The position numbers and the translations under genes are program-made. The notes beneath the pieces were generated by a model, which saw only the letters and a list, made by a program, of their open reading frames with translations, made no database searches and was not told where the DNA came from. A stretch of DNA of 64,000 bases from Rutidosis leptorrhynchoides (Eukaryota > Streptophyta > Magnoliopsida > Asterales > Asteraceae): contig NC_092335.1 in the NCBI RefSeq assembly GCF_046630445.1, positions 627,471,501 to 627,535,500 of the forward strand, written 5' to 3'. Positions within the stretch are counted from its first letter, which is position 1; each line of letters opens with the position of its first letter. Below, in pieces: positions 22,241 to 34,370 of the stretch.

Positions 22241-22987
22241 TGTGACGACCGGAAATTTTTGACCAAATTTAAACTTAATAATTATATGATTTCGATATGA
22301 TGAGCAAAGTATGTAATGTTGAGTCTAGAAAATTTTGGAACGATGTTCATATATTCAATTGACCTTCGACTGCCTTCGACGATTCACGAACAATTAATTG
22401 TAAATAGATATGTGTGTATGTATATATAAATAATAATTCAAAATATAATTTGAAGTATTATGTGTTGTTGTTATTAAAAATTAATAAAATAAAAATAGGA
22501 TATTATAATAATTATTATTTAAAATATATCTCTATATATAAATAAAGTATATTAAAAATAAATATTAAATGATTGTAATACTCGTTTGATGTTTAGATTG
22601 ATATTAAGCAAGTTAAATTCAAACTTATATAATTTTAAAATAAACGATTATACGAAAACGAGTTCTATAAATTTTAGGCTTATTAAAAATGTATTTAGGA
22701 ACTATTTATTAAGTTTTAACACTTTTTATATTTTACCCAAAAATGAGAGGGACAGTTGATGTAATTTTTATTTAACAAATTAAGGATCGAATTTTATACC
22801 ATAATGACCAAAATAAATAAATATAGTTAATCTAAAATTTTGGAATTTTTCTGAGACTTTTATTCGCCACTGATTAACAATGGAGTAAGAAGTCCTGTCC
22901 GTGTTATAAAATAGAAAAATTGTGTCGGTAGAGTAGTTCTAAAAAACTTCAACTGGCATTTGATTTACTATTCCTCTATTATGATAT

Positions 22988-23526
22988 TTGATTTTTATAT
23001 TATTAACAAATTATTACATATATAAGTTTATAGATACATACATATATGTACACCATTCATATAATACTTCGGACAACACTACCACTACACACCGTCCCAT
23101 CTTCATCACGATGCCACCACCGGCCGCCATAACACCACCCTCGCCGAAGAACACAACACCTTCACCACCCTATAACCACTATCTCTCTCGTTCTCTCTCT
23201 CTTCTATCCTCTTCTTTTTCTTCATGAAACCTTCCAAAATCACCACCGTCACCCTACTAAACACTGTGTGCAACCATCATAAACCACCATTGATTGAAAC
23301 TATTATTTTTCCGTTTCATCGCCAAACGAGAACCAAGATCACCATTTTAACCACCATCACCTTGAAGACCACTCATATATATAAACGTTTTTTTTTCTAT
23401 TTCAAACCGTTCAAATCATCACCACAAAATTATTGTTGCTGCGTCTTTATTTTAACTGTTTCTATTCACTGTTACGGAGAAGATGTCATAGTGATGATGA
23501 TCGGCGATGATGGGATGATCCGTTGA
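22988..23526 (+). other. Overlapping short ORFs inside LTR C
   Basis: A 79-codon frame (22988-23227, Pro/Thr-rich middle, Ser-rich end) overlaps a 100-codon frame (23224-23526) by ATGA. Both recur in the other LTR (39739-39978 and 39975-40277) with a few substitutions and no stops. LTR identity at insertion explains the recurrence, so coding is not shown. They lie downstream of the TATA-like box and so could be in a transcript leader. Confidence 0.3.
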
Positions 23527-24494
23527 TGATGAATAATGATGATAATTGATGACGAAGATGAGGATAAAATAAAGTCGATGATATAGGTGGTTGACGATGG
23601 AAAATGATGATATCACGAAGAAGAATGATGTTGATGATTCGCAGGTGATGATGAAACAATGATGATGAACCGAGTATGATACGATGATAATGATAAATGT
23701 TCAGTCCGAGTTCTATTGATTGATGTTTTTGCCGACACCCTGCAACCCCACCACTTGATTATTAAAAGAATCGATGTCTACCAGGTCTTATTGTTGGGCT
23801 GTTATGATTTTTTTTAGTTTATAAATGGACTGCCATGCCCTTGTTTCTTCTAATGGGCCGTGAATATATTTTATTGTTGGATTAAAGATCCAGTTGGTGT
23901 TGGGCCAGATCAATTACGTGTGAGATATGAAAACGTTTACTAGTCTGTCGAGTTTTAATAATTATGCAAAGGTGGATTATGATCACATACGGTGATGAAG
24001 TTATAAATGATCACGATGATGATTATGATACATGGTAAACCAGATGATAGCGAAGTAGTTAAAAAATCGTATAGTGATGGTGATGATCTTGAGATGATGA
24101 ATCTATGATGATAATGATGGCACGAAGGAGGTGATGAAACGAAAGATCGAGAGTTGGGATGATGATGGTGTATGATGTCGAGGTGATGAAGATGGCATGG
24201 TACATGTTAAATAGACGGTGGTGAAACTGTGAGATGATGTCGATGATGTGAATATGATGATAAGAATGGTGATGGTATTATGATCGTGAAGAATGATTGA
24301 CAAGATGATAATTAGGTTATGAAATGGATGATGATAACATACAGTTCTTATGTGTTATAAAAATATACACGCGAATTATATCAAGAATGTATTGGGCGGA
24401 GGAGTGGTTTGGAAGGGAGTTGGTTAAGCGAGAGGTCATGGGATCGAATCTAGGCAGTGGTGTTTAAATTTTTAAACTTGATACTCTAAGGTAG

Positions 24495-24497
<3 letters not shown>

Positions 24498-24593
<96 letters not shown>

Positions 24594-24600
24594 TTATTAG
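24498..24600. repeat. ATT microsatellite in the 5' LTR of C
   Basis: About 100 bp of near-pure TTA/ATT units. The matching array in the 3' LTR (41244-41374) is longer. Confidence 0.9.
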
Positions 24601-25992
24601 TAAGTATTAAGTATTAGCATTATTATTATTAATATCATCCTTATTATCATTGTTAGTAAAAGTATGATTTTTATAGATATTATAGTTATTAATATTATTA
24701 CTATTATTATTATCGTTATCATTTTTATTAAAAATATCATTAATACTAAGGATTATCATTTTTATTAAAGTTATCATTAAGATTATTATTAGTATTATTA
24801 TCAATATTACTATTATTATTATCATTATTATTATTATATTTATTATTACTTTCATATTAACAATATTATTATTATTATTATAACAAATAAATATTTTCTA
24901 TATAAGAGTATATTTACAACTACCATAATATTATATATATTTATATAAATTTTTACCTATAACAAAATATTGATTTTTACTATATAGATAAAACTATATA
25001 AATATTAATTATTTTAAATATATATGCACATTAAATATATAAGAGATATAATTTAAGCTATAATATATAAATTGTTCGATTACGATTATATATGTTAATA
25101 TACATAATTGATATAGGTTCGTGAATCCGAAGCCAACCTTGCATTGTTCAGTTCCGTCGTATGAATATTTTTACTACAAAATCTTGGATAATGAGTTTCA
25201 TTTGCTCCCTTTTTAAATGTATTTGCTATATATATTTTTGGGACTGAGAATACATGCGCTGATTTTATAAATGTTTGACAAAATAGACACAAGTACTTAA
25301 AACTACATTCTATGGTTGGATTACTATACCGAATATCGCCCCTTCAAGTCTGGTAACCTAAGAATTAGAGAAATGGCCCCTAATTGACGCGAATCCTAAA
25401 GATAGATCTACGAGCCCTAACTCCCCCCATACTGGAAAATGGTATGCTTTAGTACTTCGAGTTATTAATACAGATGGATTTTTATTTTGGGGATATTCTA
25501 TATGCGTTATGTTAACGTCGGTTACCAGGTGTTCAATCCATATGAATGATTTTTAAACACTTGCGAGTGTATGATTATTGGATAAAGGAAATCTTGTAGT
25601 CTATTAAAATTATGGAAATGATTGATTATGATAAACTAATGAACTCACCAACCTTTTGTTTGACACTTGAAAGCATGTTTATTCTCAGGTACGAAAGAAA
25701 TCTTTCGCTGTGCATTTGTTCATTTTAGAGATATTACTTGGAGTCATTCATGACATATTTCAAAAGACGTTGCATTCGAGTTGTTGAATTCATCAAGATT
25801 ATTATTAAGTCAATTATAGTTGGATATATTATGAAATGGTATGCATGCCGTCAACTTTCGATGTAATGAAAGTTTGTCTAAAAAAAAAACGAATGCAATG
25901 CTTGTAAAATGTATCATATAGAGGTCAAGTACCTCATGATGTAACCAAATGTAATGTATTCGTCCAGTTGAATTAGGACGGGTCCTTTCAGT

Positions 25993-26005
25993 TGGTATCA
26001 GAGCG
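25993..26005 (+). promoter_or_regulatory. Primer-binding site of element C
   Basis: TGGTATCAGAGCG, complementary to the 3' end of initiator Met tRNA, two bases after the LTR end. Confidence 0.92.
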
Positions 26006-27821
26006 GTGGTATTAGTGAACCAGGTCTTGCATTAGTGTGTCTAACTATGTGACGATCGTTCCAAATCCATATGGACGAACACGTCATTCATTGATTTCAT
26101 TGCGAGGTATTTGACCTCTATATGATACGTTTTGTAAACATTGCATTCTTTTGAAAAGGCATACCATAAATGAATATTTAATTCCAAGGTTTTCGACATC
26201 TGATGATTTCTACATATAGACAATCACCGTAAATAATAGTTTACAATAATACTTCCGTTGACAATGCAGTCAAAATAGATACATGATGATGGTTTTGTGA
26301 ATGCAACGTTTTCTTGAATAAAGCATGCAAGACTCCATGCACATAGCTTGTATAACATGTAAGCAAACAGCAAAAGACTTCTAGGGAACCTGAGAATAAA
26401 CATGCTAACAAGTGTCAACACAAAGGTTGGTGAGTTCATAGTTTTAATGTTTTGCATAATCTGTACATAAAGGTGGATCACAAGATTTCAGTTGTTTCAT
26501 CCAGAAACGTTTATCAAAATATTCTACGAAATTGAGCACCCTGGTAACTAAACTTAACGTATATATAATTTGTACCCTTTGTATAATCATCTTAATAAAT
26601 ACACGCAAACCAACGTGTAGGCTTCTCAAATAGCATACGTCCATTAAAAGGCTAGCGGTCTAGCTCGGACGGGGATATCAAGCCCAATGGATCCATATAC
26701 TACTACTCGCGCCCACCAGTTCTTATAACTGGCAGTTACTAGTTACCAAAGCTAAGGGATTTTCGGTTCAAACTCAGTGTAGAATTTAGTATGTACTTGT
26801 ATCCATTGCGTTTAAAATAAAGTGCATGTATTCTCAGTCCAGAAATATATATTGCAAAAGCAATTAAAAAGGAAACAAATGAAACTCACGCATATAAGTA
26901 TTGTAAATCAGTTAATAAAGCATTTGCATATATTCTCAGCCCAAAAATGTATTGAGTAAAAGTGATCATATGAAACTCACCTTAGCAGCATATAAAGTCG
27001 TTTACCAAAATGTGACTGAAACTCGGATTACCAAATAACCGTAGATCTCAACCTAGAGAACATATGTTGGTCAATAAATGTCTATCAAGCTAGGTCAGGT
27101 CATAGTGTATCATAATCCTAATGCTCGAGATCGACATACAAAAGTTATCCAAAGTCGTTTCAAAAAGTCAATTTTGACAATAGTTCAACAAAACGAGACA
27201 TACCTTATATAAGGAGTCATTTACTCGGTTGGTAATATTTAAAAGTTCACTTTATCAATCTCGTAAAAAAGTTGTTTAAATCTTAATTGCAGATTCAAAA
27301 GCAATTTCAATTAACGTCAATCATAATTCAGTTGATCATATCTTTTAATCCGTTCATCGAAACTATTCGGTGTCTAAATGAAAAGTTATTGATTTTTCGC
27401 CAGCCTTCCGAAAACATGTATATCATATACCTTTTACCAGTAATATATGTATTTAATTCGTGATTCATTATAAACTGTTTAACGATGAAATTTAGCATAC
27501 AAACATGTATAAATATATATACTCGAGCACTAGACATGGATACACAATTAATGTATAAAAGATAAAATATAAATGCTTACGTATCAATATTGTGATTCAA
27601 TATTGCAGAAAAGTACGTAGACACAACATAGATGATAACAGTAGGTTTGACTTGTAAATAATACCCATGAACATTACCCATAACCTCCATAGCTATAACC
27701 CATAATTTTCTTAACTTTATCCCGCTCAAAAACCCATTTTTGAAAGTGACACGCTCATAACCTCGTCGTAGTATTTTATGTATATTACTAATTAATAATT
27801 AATAATACTAATAATTAATAA

Positions 27822-27822
27822 G

Positions 27823-27914
<92 letters not shown>
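27822..27914. repeat. AAT microsatellite in the left LTR of B
   Basis: About 93 bp of AAT units. The right LTR counterpart (34296-34371) is shorter and is preceded by an ATTAATCTTAAT interruption, so it changed after insertion. Confidence 0.9.
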
Positions 27915-27915
<1 letters not shown>

Positions 27916-28002
27916 TTAAATACGGAGGAAGTAACATAAATAAATATGTGTGTGATTGAAATGAAATCGTTTGAATTTATAGAACCTTTTCTGAAAAAGT
28001 AC

Positions 28003-28052
28003 CCCATGCGATCGCATGGGATTTGTGCTTTAAGGCCATGCGATCGCATGGC
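28003..28052. promoter_or_regulatory. Paired palindromes in the left LTR of B
   Basis: CCCATGCGATCGCATGGG (28003-28020) and GCCATGCGATCGCATGGC (28035-28052) are both perfect 18-bp palindromes 14 bp apart. In element sense they precede the TATA box CTATAAATTC by about 20 bp. Confidence 0.75.
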
Positions 28053-28795
28053 ACCCTGGGACAGCTCACAAATTTTTAACTTCTTGTTTGTCGACATAAT
28101 ACTTTATAATATATATAATATATATAATTTAAATAATTAATTATATATTATATTAAATTCATGTGCATAGTTGACTTGTAATTTTCGTTCCGATGACTCG
28201 TACGTTGTCACTCGACTTATGTCCCGGTTCCGGTTTCTCGAACGCATTTTTGTACGCTTAGAAAACTCGCAATTTACGTTTTGTGACTCGTACCTTTGTC
28301 AAAATATAGTCTTAAATTATCAATAAACTATATCATTCAAAGTGTATCTTAAACTTTCGAGTGTTTTGGTCATTTACTTCTATAAATCGTTGTCTCGCTA
28401 TTTGTTAATATATATATAATAACAAATCATTTTATGACCAAGTTAATATATATTTTCAACATTCATAAACACGTTTTAAATATACGTCGCAAGTTATTCA
28501 TATAATTAATATTCCAACTTATCATATATATTCAAATAAATATTTAAACCAATAAGTTTAATGTATAGTGTCAAACAATTAATACATTGTTACGTTTTCA
28601 AGTTATAGTATATATATGTATCTTTATACATATAATTGTTCGCGAATCGTCAAGTATAACCGAAAGGTATTTGAATATATGAAAGTAGTTCAAAAATTTT
28701 GAGATTCAGTTTTACAGACTTTACTTATCGTGTCGAAAACATTAAATCATTAAAGATAAAGTTTAAATTTGGTCAGAAATTTCCGGGTCATCACA

Positions 28796-31560
28796 GTACC
28801 TACCCGTTAAAGAAATTTCGTCCCGAAATTTAAGTGAGGTCGTCATGGCTAACAATAAAAATGTTTTCATGACGAATATGAGTTGATAAATAGAATTTTA
28901 TCACCGTTGAATAATACGGATAAAACAATCCGATTACTCGAAGCGTATGAGAGAAGTTATCGTAATAGAGTGAAATGGAGAATAGAGATTCGTCTTATCT
29001 CTTGATGTAGTAATGATTGATTTTCGGAATTTAAGGAATAGAAAATCTTCATAATTTAAATAAGATTTGATTCTTTGGAATTTAAGGAAATTAAGATTTC
29101 CTTTGATTAAATGCGTAATCTGCCTCGATTGCTATGTCTGATATTTTGCTATTAATTGACCTCTTCCATTTCATTTATTTTCACCACTCCTATAATCTTC
29201 TTTCTTATTTCATACTTACAAAAGATTTGTGAAAATGCTTCATCCAGTTTTGATTCTTGATATTTTCTTGGCAATCATATCATTCATTCTTCTTTTTCAT
29301 CTGCCACCAGAGGAGGTTATTTTCTTCTACTATTACCTTGGGGTTATATTGTTTTTCATTCTCCCGTGTCTTTATATTGCTATACGCATTGATATACACG
29401 GTTTGTAATTTCAGAGTTGTTTTCGGGCTTTATATTTTCCATTATATTTCGGAGCTTCATGCTTTCGTTTTCTCTTTCCGACTTTAAGTCAAGCGAATAA
29501 TGGTCCAGAATTCGTAGCTATACATTTCGGAATGAACATAGTTAATGTTCTAAGAAAGAAATTGTAATGACACGATCTTGATTTGTCAAATTACCAGAAT
29601 ATCTGGAAAAGACCGAATCATCAAGAAAAGTATTTTCTTGATATATTTAGAAATTAAATAGAATGGAAGAGTTATGTAACATGGTTCATGATGAGGGTGT
29701 GATCTGTGAACCTTTATCACGTTTTATTAGAAACTCAGCATGACTTACTGTAATATAATCACGTTGATCAAGTGTTATTATATTATACTAACTCATGCTT
29801 CAATTCCCAACATTACTTCAAAACATCTATTTTTCGAATTTTTCAGATTTTAGAAACTAAAATAGTTTCTTTTATGATGTAACATAGATAGCGCGAAGAG
29901 ATGAATGATTTCAGATAAGAATGGTTATAAAAAAATATCTTCAGAAATATCGAGGATATTTATAATGAAAGATACGATGATATCTTAAAATTTCTAATAT
30001 CAGAGGATGATGCGGAAAATCTGTCTGTGAGGGTTTAGAATAAGAAGTAAGGTTCTTACTAATGGTTTCAGTAGTCACTGAGTCATTTGGATTCTTTGAA
30101 GGCAGGTTCAGTCTTTGTGATTTATCCACAGCCTCTTTCATACTTTACTCAATCCGTTTTTCAGTTCCAAACCTTCTCTTTTTCTCAGCTTTACCACCAT
30201 ACTATTCTTTATCATCAAACTTTTAACTGTTAAGGTCGTTTACAGTTTTTGCTGCTTCATCAGCATTTTTCCAATTTCAGAGAACTAGTTCATAGTTTGG
30301 GATGTTTTTCAGAAACTTCACATTCGAAGTATGTAAGTCTAGAAGTTGGATGTTATCTATATATAACTGTTGTCGTAGAAAATGCTGCGAGATTCAAAAT
30401 ACTGATTGCTAATTCCCGGTGGTTGGTATGGCAATTATTGTTACAAGATGTGGATGAGTACATGATAGGATTTCAATGAGTATAAGGATTTTTCGAAAGG
30501 TCAAGGATTAATAAAGTTGTTGGTAAATTTACTGCTAATGTGGTGGAACATGAAAGGTTCCCCAGTAACAAGAACGTATATGTCAAGTTTATAATAAGGT
30601 TAATCTGAAAATTTGAAGTTGACTAGTTGAAAGTGTGGTAAAACTGGATACTTTGAAAAGGGATTGCAATATTATTTTTAGTAATAATAATGCTAAAGGA
30701 TCTTTCACATTTTTGAAGTCAAAGTATAGCTTTGAAAGATATAGAGATCTAAGAATGATGTCACCCGTTAAATCTTGACTTGGATTCTGATCTGTCAATA
30801 TCAGAATATGTAATTGAATATGTATGGAAACGATTGTATATCGCTGTGAGCATAGTTAATAATTTTTGAATCAAAGTTGAAGAATGTACAGTATAACATA
30901 TTAATTGTGAACTTATATATTTTCCGAGAATTACCTACCCGTTAAAGATTTCACAAGTAATATTTTGTACAAAAGAATTTTCATTACAGTCTTTATGAAA
31001 ATATATGTATGTATATTTCTTCAGATGTAATACGGATTTAATGAGTTAATATCATATTAAGCTCATTTGATTTTCGGCTTGACTTAGAAATGATTAATCT
31101 CTAAAACATTAAAGATTACATAATCTTTGCGGAGTTTTTCACTAATGAAATCAACACTTCATTATTTATTCTTATTGATATTCCTCGGTGAAGGATGTTG
31201 GTGCTCGTGGAATTTTTGTGAACCTTACAAGGCACAGATGATGTTTTCTGGAAAGTTTCGAGTATATCGAAATTGAAAATGTAAAATCAATTATGTAATT
31301 GATTAATACACTTGGTTTATTATGAAATGGAATTCATTGGGTTGAAACAGAGATTGTAGTTAACAATGGTTAAGTTGTTAAGGAAGGATGTACATCATTG
31401 CATATTAGTAATATGAACTAACCGAGTAGTACCTACCAGTTAAGATTCACACGTAATAGCTTAGTACGAAAAGATTTATTTTGATTAAATATACATAAAA
31501 TTTCTTCAGGGGAAATGAGTTAATACTTCATCGGTTATTGTTGCTGGCATTTCTTGGTAA
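28796..31560 (-). mobile_element. Internal non-coding region of element B, 3' part
   Basis: Starts next to the 3' LTR with the AACGGGTAGGTAC polypurine-side motif (minus strand), also present in C and D. It contains the 35-bp quasi-palindrome at 29751-29785. Open frames on either strand in this stretch match no family. No pol domain was found in any frame. Confidence 0.75.
29751..29785. repeat. Quasi-palindromic module, copy in B
   Basis: TAATATAATCACGTTGATCA followed by AGTGTTATTATATTA: the outer TAATATAAT/ATTATATTA arms and the central TTGATCAA pair up. Related copies occur at 1241-1275, 38271-38305 and about 51496-51531. Confidence 0.75.
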
Positions 31561-32118
31561 CTACGGTGCGTATGACGTTGATGCTCGTGGAACAGATTGT
31601 GAAGTTGAGGTTTGCGATGCGGATGTTGTTGGTGGTGGTAATGGTACTGTTGGTGTTGTTGTCGGTGGTACTGTTGCTGCCGGTGATGCTGCTGGAGCTT
31701 GTAACCTTTGCACCATATTCTCCAAAGCCACTACCCGAGCGCGAAGCTCGTTGACTTTTTCTACTACACCAGGATGATTGGCGGTTCGGACGAGCGGATA
31801 AATAAGATCCAGAATTTGAGATAGTATATTATCGTGACGAGATACTCTGGAAATGAGAGAGAAAATGGTGTCTTGAACAGGTTCGCCGGTAAGTGCTTCA
31901 GGTTCTTCGCCAAGAGGGAAATGTGGTGGATGGAAGGGATCGCCTTCTTCTTGTCTCCAATAATTAAGTAGGCTATGAACCCATCCCCAATTCATCCAGA
32001 ATAGGTGATGGCTGATTGGTTGATCCATTCCGGTTACACTGTCTTCGGAATTCAGGTGAATATCCATATCGGAATAGCTGTCGGAGTTTAAGGAATTTGA
32101 ACTAGATACGGGATCCAT
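31561..32118 (-). CDS. Short gag-like protein of element B (185 aa)
   Basis: The only substantial open frame in B, 370 bp downstream (in sense) of the primer site, where gag normally starts. Residues 1-30 are Ser/Asp-rich. 40-54 are Trp-rich (WMNWGWVHSLLNYW). 60-85 are acidic and Pro-rich. 118-140 (VVEKVNELRARVVALENMVQ, then RLQ) look like a coiled coil. 141-185 are almost entirely Pro, Thr, Ser and Ala. No zinc knuckle and no capsid major homology motif can be seen, so a gag identity is inferred from position only. C (from 35616) and D (from 48859) have the same frame broken by stops and indels. It could package RNA, be a relic of a longer gag, or be unused. Confidence 0.6.
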   Translation of the reverse strand: MDPVSSSNSLNSDSYSDMDIHLNSEDSVTGMDQPISHHLFWMNWGWVHSLLNYWRQEEGDPFHPPHFPLGEEPEALTGEPVQDTIFSLISRVSRHDNILSQILDLIYPLVRTANHPGVVEKVNELRARVVALENMVQRLQAPAASPAATVPPTTTPTVPLPPPTTSASQTSTSQSVPRASTSYAP

Positions 32119-32502
32119 CTTGTATAATTAGACAGATGATTTTTGATATGAAATAGATTATAGAATTTAGATTGGTACTCTTCAATACATAATTTACATA
32201 TGTATATATAATACCAAAATTCCATAAATCACGGAGGAATTTTCGGAAGATGTCAGGAAAAGTTTACAGTAACAGATACGCTAAGATATGAATTTTGTCT
32301 ATACACTATCTATGCAATCAATGCAATAAGATGCGTTTAGACTTAAGATGATAAACATGTAATTTCCGACAAGAAATTATAAGCAAAACTTTTAACATGT
32401 AGACACGGTCGAAGTCCAGACTTACTAATGCATCCTAACCACTATCAGTTAGACACACTCATGCAAGACCTGGTTCGCTAGGACCAACGCTCTGATACCA
32501 AC
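32119..32502 (-). mobile_element. Leader of element B with primer-binding site
   Basis: The primer-binding site TGGTATCAGAGCG is on the minus strand at 32488-32500, two bases from the LTR. The leader shares GTCTAACTGATAGTGGTTAG-type and AGTCTGGACTTCGACCGTGT blocks with C and D. Confidence 0.88.
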
Positions 32503-34296
32503 TGTGACGATCGCTCCAAATCCATATGGACGAACACGTCATTCATTGATTTCATTGCGAGGTATTTGACCTCTATATGATACGTTTTGTAAACATTGCA
32601 TTCTTTTGAAAAGGCATACCATAAATGAATATTTAATTCCAAGGTTTTCGACATCTGATGATTTCTACATATAGACAATCACCGTAAATAATAGTTTACA
32701 ATAATACTTCCGTTGACAATGCAGTCAAAATAGATACATGATGATGGTTTTGTGAATACAACGTTTTCTTGAATAAAGCATGCAAGACTCCATGCACCTA
32801 GCTTGTATAACATGTAAGCAAACAGCGGAAGACTTCTAGGGAACCTGAGAATAAACATGCTAACAAGTGTCAACACAAAGGTTGGTGAGTTCATAGTTTT
32901 AATGTTTTGCATAATCTGTACATAAAGGTGGATCACAAGATTTCAGTTGTTTCATCCAGAAACGTTTATCAAAATATTCTACGAAATTGAGCACCCTGGT
33001 AACTAAAATTAACGTATATATAATTTGTACCCTTTGTATAATCATCTTAATAAATACACGCAAACCAACGTGTACGCTTCTCAAATAGCATACGTCCGTT
33101 AAAAGGCTAGCGCTCTAGCTCGGACGGGGATATCAAGCCCTATGGATCCATATACTACTTCTTGCGCCCACCAGTTCTTATAACTGGCAGTTATTAGTTA
33201 CCAAGGCTAAGGGATTTTCGGTTCAAACTCAGTGTAGAATTTAGTATGTACTTGTATCCATTGCGTTTAAAATAAATTGCATGTATTCTCAGCCCAGAAA
33301 TATATATTGCAAAAGCAATTAAAAAGGGAGCAAATGAAACTCACGCATATAAGTATTGTAAATCAGTTAATAAAGCATTTGCATGTATTCTCAGCCCAAA
33401 AATGTATTGAGTAAAAGTGATCATATGAAACTCACCTTAGCAGCATATAAAGTCGTTCACCAAAATGTGACTGAAACTCGGATTACCAAATAACCGTAGA
33501 TCTCAACCTAGAGAATATATGTTGGTCAATAAATGTCTATCAAGCTAGGTCAGGTCATAGTGTATCATAATCCTAATGCTCGAGATCGACATACAAAAGT
33601 TATCCAAAGTCGTTTCAAAAAGTCAATTTTGACAATAGTTCAACAAAACGAGACATACCTTATATAAGGAGTCATTTACTCGGTTGGTAATATTTAAAAG
33701 TTCACTTTATCAATCTCGTAAAAAAGTTGTTTAAATCTTAATTGCAGATTCAAAAGCAATTTCAATTAACGTCAATCATAATTCAGTTGATCATATCTTT
33801 TAATCCGTTCATCGAAACTATTCGGTGTCTAAATGAAAAGTTATTGATTTTTCGCCAGCTTTCCGAAAACATGTATATCATATACCTTGTACCAGTAATA
33901 TATGTATTTAATTCGTGATTCATTATAAACTGTTTAACGATGAAATTTAGCATACAAACATGTATAAATATATATACTCGAGCACTAGACATGGATACAC
34001 AATTAATGTATAAAAGATAAAATATAAATGCTTACGTATCAATATTGTGATTCAATATTGCAGAAAAGTACGTAGACACAACATAGATGATAACAGTAGG
34101 TTTGACTTGTAAATAATACCCATGAACATTACCCATAACCTCCATAGCTATAACCCATAATTTCCTTAACTTTATCCAGCTCAAAAACTCATTTTTGAAA
34201 GTGACACGCTCATAACCTCGTCGTAGTATTTTATGTATATTACTAATTAATAATTAATAATACTAATAATTAATAAGATTAATAATAATATTAATC

Positions 34297-34370
<74 letters not shown>

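Larger units (their letters stand above)
22241..25990 (+). mobile_element. 5' LTR of element C (3750 bp)
   Basis: TG...CA ends, directly followed by the primer-binding site. Contents in order: an AT-rich U3; a TATA-like TATATAAG near 23020; a CT-rich leader at 23180-23225; two overlapping ORFs (22988-23227 and 23224-23526); a long GATGAT-rich tract (about 23480-24340); an ATT microsatellite; an AT-rich zone; and the conserved GAGGT/ACCTC hairpin at 25921-25935 near the end. Confidence 0.92.
26048..28795 (-). mobile_element. 3' LTR of element B (2748 bp)
   Basis: Starts, on the minus strand, TGTGATGACCC and ends ATCGTCACA. Carries the palindrome pair at 28003-28052 and, downstream in sense, a TATA box at 27973-27982 (minus). 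An AAT microsatellite lies at 27822-27914. The GAGGT/ACCTC hairpin is at 26104-26118. Short open frames are not conserved in any recognisable family. Confidence 0.92.

Noticed and set aside
25993-26005. TGGTATCAGAGCG strings considered as part of tRNA genes
   Set aside because: They are short sites directly after LTR ends in five places; no cloverleaf can be drawn around them.
27792-28097. Minus-strand frame with a poly-Leu run, and the similar one at 34247-34552
   Set aside because: The Leu run is the translated AAT/ATT array inside LTR B; the rest is LTR sequence including the palindromes.
31538-31777. Plus-strand Gly/Ala/Val-rich frame
   Set aside because: Antisense of the Pro/Thr/Ser-rich tail of the gag-like ORF in element B.
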